Below are positions 1 through 5,712 of a stretch of 5,712 nt of DNA, in pieces. The position numbers and the translations under genes were made by a program. The notes below the pieces were generated by a model. That model did no database searches. It worked only from the letters and a program-made list of their open reading frames with translations, and was not told the DNA's origin. The stretch comes from Propionibacterium sp. (GTDB lineage Bacteria; Actinomycetota; Actinomycetes; Actinomycetales; Actinomycetaceae), in assembly GCA_030460725.1 (NCBI GenBank), contig JAKECL010000157.1, forward strand, positions 1 through 5,712, given 5' to 3'. Positions within the stretch are counted from its first letter, which is position 1; each line of letters starts with the position of its first letter.

Positions 1-1142
1 CGCAACGGGGAGACATTGGCACCCAACCTGCGGCGCGCGTCCTCGATGGCCTCCACACGCACCATCGTCTGCTCGGGGGTGGAGTCCGCGGCCAGGTCCG
101 ACACCAGGTCGGTGAGATCCTCGTTGACCAGGTCCTGGCCCGTCCCCAGCTGCACCAACAGCACATCGCGGTAGATTCCCAGCAGGTCCACCAGGGCCCG
201 GTCCAACACGTCCTGCATGGCGCGCTTGGAGCGGCGCTTCTGCTGCTCCTCCAGCTGACGCATCTGTGCCCGGGACTGCGGGGTCGCCCGATCCCCCTCC
301 GCCACACCCAGCTGGCGCAGCAGCGCCGACTTCTCCTGGGCGTTGCGCGCACTGACCTGCGCCTCGGACTGCTCCTTTGCCACCTCCACCAGGTCCTGCG
401 CGGCGAAGACGGCCTCGCCCACGCTGCGCACACGGGCGGGAGCCTGGATGATCCGACGACGCCGCTCCCGCATCTGCGGATCGCGCGCCAGGGCTCGCGC
501 CAGCCCGATGTGGGACTGGGCCGCACGCGCGGCCTGCAGGGCCACTGCAGGCTCCACCCCGTCGCGGCGCACCAGCAGATCAGCCACCGCCTGGGCCGCC
601 GGAGTGCGCAGACCGAGGTGGCGGCAGCGGGAGCGGATGGTGGTGATCATGTCCTCGGGGCTGGGTGCGCACAGCAACCACACGGTGCGCTCGGGCGGTT
701 CCTCGATGGCCTTGAGCAGGACATTGGAGGTGCGCTCCGCCATGCGGTCCGCATCCTCGACGACAATCACCCTCCAGCGTCCCTGCGAGGGCGCGACCTG
801 GGCACGCTGGACGAACTCGCGGGCCTCCGCGATCTGGATCTGTACCTTGTCGGTGGAGATGGACAGGACGTCCGCGTTGGTCCCCGCCAGGGTCGTGCGA
901 CATCCCGCGCACTCCCCACACCCGGGGACGGGACCCGTGCACTGCAGGGCAGCGGCGAACGCGCGCGCGGCAACCGAGCGCCCCGACCCCGGGGGACCGG
1001 TCACCAGCCACGCATGGGTCATGGACCGCTCCGCGTCAGCGTCTCCGGGCTCGCCCTCGACGATGCGACGGGCCGCACCGGCAGCCTCCTCCAGGACGGC
1101 GACCGCGCCGTCCTGACCGACCAGCTCGCCCCAGACGCTCAC
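1..1142 (-). CDS. holB: DNA polymerase III subunit delta' (clamp loader), 3' end beyond window
   Basis: Delta' subunit of the clamp loader, which opens the beta sliding clamp and loads it on primed DNA at the replisome. The frame is open from a GTG at 1142 to the window edge, giving 380 residues; actinobacterial delta' proteins are around 400, so only a short C-terminal piece should be missing. Seen in order: N-terminal VWGELVGQD (about 3-11); a P-loop-like GPPGSGRS at 49-56 with Arg in place of the catalytic Lys; a zinc-binding set of Cys68, Cys75, Cys78 and Cys81; a Walker B-like VIVVEDAD (125-132); and an SRC motif (171-173), the arginine-finger element of clamp-loader subunits. A charged, probably helical segment rich in Gln, Glu, Lys and Arg runs from about 250 to 312. 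The degenerate P-loop fits delta' as a non-hydrolysing subunit. The GTG overlaps the tmk stop as GTGA. The next start, Met41, would remove the conserved N-terminus, so GTG is preferred. Upstream SD is weak (GGGGA, about 9 bases away). Confidence 0.95.
   Translation of the reverse strand, partial: MSVWGELVGQDGAVAVLEEAAGAARRIVEGEPGDADAERSMTHAWLVTGPPGSGRSVAARAFAAALQCTGPVPGCGECAGCRTTLAGTNADVLSISTDKVQIQIAEAREFVQRAQVAPSQGRWRVIVVEDADRMAERTSNVLLKAIEEPPERTVWLLCAPSPEDMITTIRSRCRHLGLRTPAAQAVADLLVRRDGVEPAVALQAARAAQSHIGLARALARDPQMRERRRRIIQAPARVRSVGEAVFAAQDLVEVAKEQSEAQVSARNAQEKSALLRQLGVAEGDRATPQSRAQMRQLEEQQKRRSKRAMQDVLDRALVDLLGIYRDVLLVQLGTGQDLVNEDLTDLVSDLAADSTPEQTMVRVEAIEDARRRLGANVSPL
1139..1142 (-). promoter_or_regulatory. 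GTGA stop/start overlap of tmk and holB
   Basis: On the minus strand the four bases GTGA hold the holB start GTG (1142-1140) and the tmk stop TGA (1141-1139). Together with the poor SD before holB, this suggests that ribosomes finishing tmk re-initiate on holB. The overlap is read directly from the sequence; the coupling is inferred. Confidence 0.8.
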
Positions 1143-2005
1143 AGCAGCGTGTCCCCGGGCTCGCCCCACAGCGCGGCCTGCGCCTCCGTGAGGACGGTCA
1201 GTCCCTCCGTGCGCGTGTGCTGGGGTGCAGACCCGGAGCCTGCGGTGGACACGGTCTCGGGAGCCGGGGCACCCTGCTCCGACGACCCAGACCCCGAGGA
1301 CCCAGACCCCGACGGGCCCCGGCGCGCATCGGCACCGACGCTGGCCCCGTCCTGTGCGCCCTCGCCGAGGAGCGCAGGCAGACGTTCCTCCAGCACGCCC
1401 TGGATCTCAGCGAACACCTGCTCAGGTGTGCCCACGCCATCGATGACGACGATGCGGGTGGGGTACTCCTCAGCCAGGTGGAGGTACTCGTGGCGCACCC
1501 GCTCGTGGAAGTCCGTGGACTCCCGCTCGATGCGGTCAGGCTCCCCGGTGTCGCGGCGCGCCCCCACGTCGGGGGGCAGGTCCAGCAGGAAAGTCAGATC
1601 GGGTTGCAGTCCCTGGGTGGCCCACAGTGACAGGGAGCGGATCTCCTCAACCCCCAGGTCGCGGGCCGCACCCTGGTAGGCCAGGGAGGAGTCGATGTAG
1701 CGGTCCCCCAGGACGATCGTTCCTGCTGCCAGGGCGGGTCGCACGACAGTGGCGACGTGGTAGGCACGGTCGGCGGCATAGAGCAACGCCTCGGTGCGCG
1801 CATCCACGTCCTCCGGCCCGTGCTGGATCAGGCGGCGCAGGTCGGTGCCGAGCTCGGTACCCCCGGGTTCGCGGGTGACCAGGACGCGATGCCCATGGGT
1901 CTCGAACCACTCACGCACACGGTCCAGTTGGGTCGTCTTGCCTGCCCCGTCACCACCTTCGAAGGTGATGAAGAGTCCTGCAGCTGCCCCACCCTGGTCC
2001 GTCAT
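1139..2005 (-). CDS. tmk: Thymidylate kinase with a long C-terminal tail
   Basis: dTMP kinase: phosphorylates dTMP to dTDP with ATP in the cytoplasm, an essential step to dTTP. Seen: P-loop EGGDGAGKTT (16-25), REPGG (45-49), the DRY motif (101-103) followed by the conserved IDSSLAYQG, and a LID segment with Arg150, Arg151, Arg158 and Arg161 around 150-163. The P-loop lacks a basic residue after the aspartate while the LID carries arginines, which is the bacterial (type II) arrangement. The catalytic domain ends near residue 213, the usual size of the family. About 75 further residues follow: a low-complexity Gly/Ser/Ala/Pro stretch (about 214-265) containing GSGSSGSGSS, then a more ordinary short end, about 267-288, with AQAALWGE. 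The function of this tail is unknown. The ATG start has a good SD (GGGAGG) 8 bases upstream. It lies 66 bases after topA and overlaps holB by 4 bases, so tmk and holB are probably co-expressed. Confidence 0.97.
   Translation of the reverse strand: MTDQGGAAAGLFITFEGGDGAGKTTQLDRVREWFETHGHRVLVTREPGGTELGTDLRRLIQHGPEDVDARTEALLYAADRAYHVATVVRPALAAGTIVLGDRYIDSSLAYQGAARDLGVEEIRSLSLWATQGLQPDLTFLLDLPPDVGARRDTGEPDRIERESTDFHERVRHEYLHLAEEYPTRIVVIDGVGTPEQVFAEIQGVLEERLPALLGEGAQDGASVGADARRGPSGSGSSGSGSSEQGAPAPETVSTAGSGSAPQHTRTEGLTVLTEAQAALWGEPGDTLL
1284..1313 (-). repeat. 15-bp tandem repeat (2 units) in the tmk linker
   Basis: Two adjacent 15-base units, 1284-1298 and 1299-1313, match at 14 of 15 positions (plus strand GACCCAGACCCCGAG and GACCCAGACCCCGAC). 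Being a multiple of three, they keep the tmk frame and encode the duplicated Ser/Gly pentapeptides of the Tmk linker. The repeat probably arose by slippage, and its copy number may vary between strains. Confidence 0.85.
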
Positions 2006-2013
2006 GCCGTCAT

Positions 2014-2019
2014 CCTCCC
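2014..2019 (-). promoter_or_regulatory. Ribosome binding site of tmk
   Basis: The minus strand reads GGGAGG, then 8 bases, then the ATG at 2005. This near-ideal Shine-Dalgarno site fixes the tmk start and shows that tmk can be translated independently of topA. Confidence 0.85.
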
Positions 2020-2045
2020 ATGCCCCTGGTGCACCTCCGTTGCGG

Positions 2046-2068
2046 CCTCCCCGACCATCTCGGGGAGG
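2046..2068 (-). terminator. Perfect 9-bp hairpin after topA, possible terminator
   Basis: CCTCCCCGA (2046-2054) and TCGGGGAGG (2060-2068) are exact reverse complements around a 5-base loop. The hairpin begins 3 bases after the topA stop. There is no run of U after it on the minus strand, so it is not a classical intrinsic terminator; GC-rich actinobacteria often use such U-less hairpins. It may end or attenuate the topA transcript, or protect its 3' end. Because tmk begins only about 40 bases further on, partial read-through is plausible. Confidence 0.6.
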
Positions 2069-2071
2069 AGC

Positions 2072-4885
2072 TCACTCGGAAGCCTTCTTGCGAGTCGCAG
2101 GCTTCTTGGCAGCCGCGGGCTTCTTCGCGGCCGCCTTCTTCGTCGCGGTCTTGCGCGTCGATGTGGAGCGCGTCTGGCGCTTCTTCGGGGCAGGCCCCTT
2201 GGCGCGCTTGTCCGCCAGCAACTCGAAGGCGCGCTCCTGGGTCAACTCCTCCACCGACTCCGAGCGGGGCACCGTGATGTTCGTGGTGCCATCGGTGATG
2301 TAGGGGCCGAAGCGGCCGTCCTTGACGACCACCTTCTTCCCCGAGACCGGGTCCTCCGCGAACTCCCGCAACGGGGGGCGCACCGCCCCCCGCCCCCGTG
2401 TCTTGGGCTGGGCGTAGATCTCCAGGGCCTCGGGCAGGGTGAGCGTGAGCAGCTGGTCCTCGGAAGCCAGGGTGCGCGAATCCGTGCCCTTCTTCAGATA
2501 GGGCCCGTACCGCCCGTTCTGTGCGGTGATGACCTCCCCGGACTCGGGGTCCACCCCCACCTCGCGAGGAAGGGACAGCAGCTTGAGGGCATCCTCCAGG
2601 GTGACGGTCGCCAGGTCCATGGACTTGAACAGAGAGGCGGTACGCGGCTTGGGAGCCGCCTTCTTCCGCCCGCTCCCCTTCTTCTTCCCGGACTCGACCG
2701 CGCCCTGGGCAGCCGCCTCCGTCGAGGGGGCGCCCTTCCCGGAAGCGCCCGCGCCGCCCTGGCCCTCCTCGGGCAGGACCTCGGTGACGTAGGGGCCGAA
2801 GCGGCCATTCTTCGCGATGAGCATGTGCCCGCTGTCCGGGTCCACGCCGAGTTCACGCCCGTCATCGGCAGCCAGGGCGAAGAGCTCCTCCACCTTCGCG
2901 GCGTCCAACTCATCGGGGGCGATGTCCTCGGGCACATTGGCCCGGGTCCCGTCCTCACGTTCCAGGTAGGGCCCGTAGCGCCCCAGTCGCAGGGTCACAC
3001 CGTCCAGGTGCTCCAGGGAGTTCACCTGACGCGCGTCGATGTCGCCCAGGCCCTCCACCTGGTGGCGCAGGCCGTCCTGGTCCGCCTTGCCGTCCCCGCC
3101 CAGGTAGAACTGGGTGAGGAACTGGGTGCCGTCCTCATGCCCCGTGGCGATGCGGTCCAGGTCGGACTCCATGGACGCCGTGAAGTCGTAGTCCACCAGG
3201 TTCGAGAGGTTCTGCTCCAGGAGACGCGTGACCGAGAACGCCAGCCATGTGGGCACCAGGTACTGTCCGCGGTGCACGACATATCCGCGGTCGGAGATGG
3301 TCTGGATGGTGGCGGCATAGGTGGAGGGGCGCCCGATGCCGAGCTCCTCCATGGTCTTGACCAGGGTGGCCTCGGTGTAGCGGCCGGGAGGCTGGGTCTC
3401 ATGTCCGTCAGCATGCGCTTCGTCGACATCTGCGGCGTCGCCCTCGTGGACGTCGGGAAGGACCTTCTCGGCATCCCCCGCCTGCTTCTCGGCCTCGTAG
3501 CGGGAGCTGTCGCGACCTTCCTCGTAGGCCAGGCGGAAACCGGGGGAGGTGATGACCGTGCCCGAGGCGGAGGAGACGACGTCGTGACGCCCCTGCCCGT
3601 CACCCACCCCGGTGAGGACGCGGATGGTGGCGGTGTGCCCCACGGCATCCGCCATCTGGGAGGCCACGGTGCGCTTCCAGATCAGGTCGTAGAGGGCCCA
3701 CTGCTGTCGTGACAGCGATCCCGAGACCTGCTCGGGGGTGCGGAAGTGGTCACCGGCGGGACGGATCGCCTCGTGCGCCTCCTGGGCGCCCTTGGACTTC
3801 GTGCCGTAGACGCGCGGCTTGTCGGCCACCGCCTCCGGTCCGTAGAGCTCGCGGGCCTGGGTGCGCGCGGCGTGGATCGCCTGCTCCGACAGGGCCGTGG
3901 AATCGGTCCTCATGTAGGTGATGTAGCCCGACTCGTAGAGGCTCTGGGCGGTGCGCATCGTGGAGGAGGCGTTCCAGTGCAGCTTGCGGCTGGCCTCCTG
4001 CTGCAGCGTGGAGGTGGTGAAGGGAGCTGCGGGGCGACGCCGGTAGGGCTTCTGGGTGACGGCGTCGATGCGCGAGGAGGTGGAGGCCTCCAGCAGGCCC
4101 GCCAGGCGGGTGGCAGCGGCCTCGTCCAGGTGGACGGCCCCGGCGGCCACAGCCTTCGCCGACAGCGTCCCCGCCTCGGTGAAGTCGGAGCCGGTGGCGA
4201 CGCGATGTCCGTCGACCTCCACGACGCGGGCGCCGAAGGCACCGGGATCGGTGGTGACATGGGTGTCGATGGACCAGTAGGAGGCCTGCACATGCGCCAT
4301 GCGCTCGCGTTCGCGGTCCACCACCAGACGGGTGGCCACGGACTGGACGCGTCCGGCGGACAGGGAGGGGCGGATCTTGCGCCACAGCAGGGGTGAGACC
4401 TCGTAGCCGTAGAGGCGGTCGAGGATGCGCCGTGTCTCCTGGGCGTCGACCAGGTCGGTGTCGATCTCGCGGGTGTTCTCCAGCGCGCGCTGGATGGCTT
4501 CGCGGGTGATCTCGTGGAAGACCATGCGCTTGACGGGCACCTTGGGCTTGAGGACCTGCAGGAGGTGCCAGGCGATGGCCTCACCCTCGCGGTCCTCATC
4601 AGTGGCCAGGTAGAGCTCGTCGGCGTCCTTGAGTGCCCGTCTGAGTTCGGTGACCTTCTTCTTCTTGTCCGGATTGACCGCGTAGTAGGGAGTGAACCCG
4701 TCTTCGACGTCCACGGCGAAACGCCCGTAGGGGCCCTTCTTCATGTCGGCGGGCAGGTCCTTGGGCTGCGGCAGGTCGCGGATGTGCCCGATGGAGGCCT
4801 CGACCCGGTAGTCGGGACCGAGGTAGCCCTCGATGGTCTGGGCCTTCGCGGGTGACTCCACGATGACCAGCTTTGACCCGCCCAT
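2072..4885 (-). CDS. topA: DNA topoisomerase I (type IA), actinobacterial form
   Basis: Relaxes negative supercoils by cutting one strand, forming a 5'-phosphotyrosine link and passing the other strand. The 937 residues match the usual actinobacterial length. Seen: Toprim domain starting KLVIVESPAKA with Glu10 and the acidic metal-binding triad DEDRE (Asp96, Asp98, Glu100); SLSAGRVQSVATRLVVDRE (175-193); the active site YITYMRTDST with catalytic Tyr324 and Arg326; HEAIRP (371-376); and TQPPGRYTEATLVK (497-510) with EELGIGRPSTYA (513-524). The C-terminal region has four GR[YF]GPY repeats at 635-640, 694-699, 791-796 and 857-862. There is no cysteine anywhere, so the zinc ribbons of E. coli TopA are absent. 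The C-terminus, about 892-937, is rich in Lys, Ala, Pro and Arg with repeated KKPA units, a DNA-binding tail known from mycobacterial and Streptomyces TopA. A low-complexity Gly/Ala/Ser/Lys linker (about 708-748) separates repeats two and three. ATG start follows GGAGGA; the next in-frame start lies inside Toprim. Confidence 0.98.
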   Translation of the reverse strand: MGGSKLVIVESPAKAQTIEGYLGPDYRVEASIGHIRDLPQPKDLPADMKKGPYGRFAVDVEDGFTPYYAVNPDKKKKVTELRRALKDADELYLATDEDREGEAIAWHLLQVLKPKVPVKRMVFHEITREAIQRALENTREIDTDLVDAQETRRILDRLYGYEVSPLLWRKIRPSLSAGRVQSVATRLVVDRERERMAHVQASYWSIDTHVTTDPGAFGARVVEVDGHRVATGSDFTEAGTLSAKAVAAGAVHLDEAAATRLAGLLEASTSSRIDAVTQKPYRRRPAAPFTTSTLQQEASRKLHWNASSTMRTAQSLYESGYITYMRTDSTALSEQAIHAARTQARELYGPEAVADKPRVYGTKSKGAQEAHEAIRPAGDHFRTPEQVSGSLSRQQWALYDLIWKRTVASQMADAVGHTATIRVLTGVGDGQGRHDVVSSASGTVITSPGFRLAYEEGRDSSRYEAEKQAGDAEKVLPDVHEGDAADVDEAHADGHETQPPGRYTEATLVKTMEELGIGRPSTYAATIQTISDRGYVVHRGQYLVPTWLAFSVTRLLEQNLSNLVDYDFTASMESDLDRIATGHEDGTQFLTQFYLGGDGKADQDGLRHQVEGLGDIDARQVNSLEHLDGVTLRLGRYGPYLEREDGTRANVPEDIAPDELDAAKVEELFALAADDGRELGVDPDSGHMLIAKNGRFGPYVTEVLPEEGQGGAGASGKGAPSTEAAAQGAVESGKKKGSGRKKAAPKPRTASLFKSMDLATVTLEDALKLLSLPREVGVDPESGEVITAQNGRYGPYLKKGTDSRTLASEDQLLTLTLPEALEIYAQPKTRGRGAVRPPLREFAEDPVSGKKVVVKDGRFGPYITDGTTNITVPRSESVEELTQERAFELLADKRAKGPAPKKRQTRSTSTRKTATKKAAAKKPAAAKKPATRKKASE

Positions 4886-4887
4886 GA

Positions 4888-4893
4888 TCCTCC
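4888..4893 (-). promoter_or_regulatory. Ribosome binding site of topA
   Basis: The minus strand reads GGAGGA followed by TC and the ATG at 4885. The core is strong but the spacing, 3 bases from GGAGG, is shorter than usual. It still supports this ATG because no alternative start leaves the Toprim N-terminus intact. Confidence 0.75.
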
Positions 4894-4945
4894 GCTCAAC
4901 GCTCCGGCCGACACCTCTGTCCCCACGAGGGTTCCGGGTGCGGCG

Positions 4946-4964
4946 GGGCCGGTGGTACCGGCCC
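4946..4964 (-). terminator. GC-rich hairpin between the methyltransferase gene and topA
   Basis: GGGCCGGT (4946-4953) pairs exactly with ACCGGCCC (4957-4964) over a 3-base loop. A further 3 bp (4941-4943 with 4967-4969) can stack after a small internal loop. It lies 66 bases after the upstream stop codon and about 60 bases before topA. There is no T tract on either strand. It could end the upstream transcript or form a structure in the topA leader; the sequence alone does not decide. Confidence 0.45.
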
Positions 4965-4974
4965 GTCCGCCCCG

Positions 4975-4980
4975 ACCCTA
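4975..4980 (-). promoter_or_regulatory. Weak candidate -10 box for topA
   Basis: TAGGGT on the minus strand is the only TANNNT hexamer I find in the 144-base gap before topA. No recognisable TTGACA-like -35 lies 16-18 bases upstream. If used, transcription would start near 4968 and the hairpin at 4946-4964 would form at the very 5' end of the topA leader of about 80 bases. One hexamer alone is weak evidence. Confidence 0.25.
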
Positions 4981-5029
4981 CAACGACCCGCGGACAGCTC
5001 CGGCCCGCCGACGCCCCCGGTGGAACGGA

Positions 5030-5712
5030 TCAGGGGTTGTCCACAACCTCCAGCATCCCGCACCGAATCAGCTCCACCGCACCGGGCCCAACCTCTTCCA
5101 GCAGGTCATCGGCGTTCTGATCCGTCAGCACGGCCACCGCCGTGATGATCTGGGACACAGTGAGTTCCCCGTCCGCCGCCCCCACCAGGGCAGCCACGGT
5201 GGACCCGACCGCGAGGGAGCGCCCCAGACCCGAGCCCTGGTGTTCGATGATCACATGGGGCTGTGGCTCTCCCGGGACGTAGTGGCGTTCCTCGGTCACA
5301 TCGTCTGCCCGACGCAGGTGCAACTGGGGCAGGGGTGCCGGCAGGCGCAGCGAATCCAGTGCGCGTGCCACGTCGACCCCGCGCGGGGTCGCCCCGCCGA
5401 GCACCTCCTCGAAGACGTGCACCGGTGCGCACCCACGCTGCCCGGATCCCGACGAGGGCGCCCGGCGCAGCGCCACGAAGCCCATCCCGATGTTGCCCAC
5501 CCCCGCGCGGTCGAAGTCGGCGAGCCACCGGGCGTACTCCTCCTCCCACTCCTCGCGCGCCACGAGCCCGCCGCCGGAGTCACGCAGCCACATCTCCACG
5601 TAGCGGGCGGGATCGAGCACATCGCGCTGGACGACCCACGTGTCCACGTCGAGCCCGCCGAGCCATTCCTCCACGCGGGTGGACCACCCGGTGTCCGGGT
5701 CGGTGCCAGCGG
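5030..5712 (-). CDS. C-terminal part of a SAM-dependent methyltransferase-family protein, 5' end beyond window
   Basis: The frame is open to the right edge, so the visible 227 residues are a C-terminal fragment and the GTG at 5674 is an internal Val, not the likely start. I recognise the layout from actinobacterial class I methyltransferases often found near topA. A segment DVDTWVVQRDVLDPARYVEMWL is followed by a helical part with YARWLADFDRAGVGNIGMGF and ALRR, as in the end of a PrmC-like methyltransferase domain. The last roughly 110 residues look like a separate domain. It includes GSGLGRSLAVGS and ends with a helical stretch (LTVSQIITAV to LIRCGMLEV) that resembles a winged-helix fold. 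The SAM-binding and NPPY-type motifs would lie outside the window, so neither activity nor substrate can be judged here. It is co-directional with topA, 144 bases upstream. Family assignment rests on remembered similarity. Confidence 0.65.
   Translation of the reverse strand, partial: AGTDPDTGWSTRVEEWLGGLDVDTWVVQRDVLDPARYVEMWLRDSGGGLVAREEWEEEYARWLADFDRAGVGNIGMGFVALRRAPSSGSGQRGCAPVHVFEEVLGGATPRGVDVARALDSLRLPAPLPQLHLRRADDVTEERHYVPGEPQPHVIIEHQGSGLGRSLAVGSTVAALVGAADGELTVSQIITAVAVLTDQNADDLLEEVGPGAVELIRCGMLEVVDNP
5035..5048 (+). promoter_or_regulatory. DnaA-box-like palindrome upstream of topA
   Basis: GGTTGTCCACAACC is a 6-bp inverted repeat around a central CC. Positions 5037-5045 read TTGTCCACA, the preferred DnaA box of Streptomyces and mycobacteria. 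It overlaps the last codons of the upstream gene (Val-Val-Asp-Asn-Pro), lies about 150 bases before the topA start and about 55 bases before the candidate -10. It could bind DnaA or another dimeric regulator, or be a chance match imposed by the codons. Confidence 0.35.

Noticed and set aside
985..1000. Loss of the P-loop lysine in HolB as a possible inactivating mutation
   Set aside because: Arg or other substitutions in this motif are normal in delta', which does not need to hydrolyse ATP; GPPGSGR is the common actinobacterial form.
580..1011. 143-codon minus-strand frame
   Set aside because: It lies out of frame inside holB. The delta' frame, which runs to the window edge, carries the P-loop-like, zinc-binding and SRC motifs.
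343..1679. Long plus-strand open frames (343-1116 and 510-1679)
   Set aside because: They are antisense shadows of holB and tmk; the products are Arg/Ala/Ser-rich with no family signature.
2002..2022. Two tiny upstream open frames before tmk (ATG at 2022-2020 and at 2013-2011, three codons each)
   Set aside because: The first has an SD 12 bases away and the second none at usable distance. Both are probably by-products of the SD sequence; nothing else supports translation.
3420..3480. Acidic stretch in TopA (about residues 470-495) as a possible insertion
   Set aside because: Loops of similar acidic composition precede the conserved TQPP motif in ordinary bacterial TopA, so this is normal variation.
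1757..3712. 651-codon open frame on the plus strand
   Set aside because: It lies antisense to topA and tmk, whose frames carry full family motifs. Its product is low-complexity and Leu/Gly/Arg-rich without recognisable motifs, as expected for a shadow frame in high-GC DNA.

Overview
The window is a compact, high-GC stretch of actinobacterial core chromosome with all genes on the minus strand. Read in the direction of transcription (right to left) it holds the 3' part of a methyltransferase-family gene (5712-5030), topA for DNA topoisomerase I (4885-2072), tmk for thymidylate kinase (2005-1139), and holB for the DNA polymerase III delta' subunit (1142 to beyond base 1). The very high G+C, the cysteine-free TopA of 937 residues with C-terminal GR[YF]GPY repeats and a lysine-rich tail, and the 'GPPGSGRS' delta' P-loop all point to Actinomycetota. 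An Actinomycetaceae-like source is my impression only; I could not run a search.

Layout: two genes are cut by the window edges (holB at its 3' end, the methyltransferase at its 5' end). There are two intergenic gaps. The 144-base gap before topA contains a GC-rich hairpin and one weak -10-like hexamer. A perfect actinobacterial DnaA-box match sits inside a palindrome at the very end of the upstream gene. The 66-base gap between topA and tmk contains a perfect 9-bp inverted repeat and the tmk Shine-Dalgarno site. tmk and holB overlap by four bases (GTGA), so they are probably translationally coupled. No stretch over 300 bases lacks a gene.

Functionally the genes serve DNA replication and topology: TopA removes negative supercoils, Tmk makes dTDP for the dTTP pool, and HolB is part of the clamp loader. 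I see no mobile element, CRISPR array, tRNA/rRNA or accessory system, and nothing that clearly amounts to an undescribed system. The points most worth a second look are the disordered C-terminal tail of Tmk, which ends in a motif resembling a sliding-clamp-binding peptide, and the DnaA-box-like palindrome upstream of topA.
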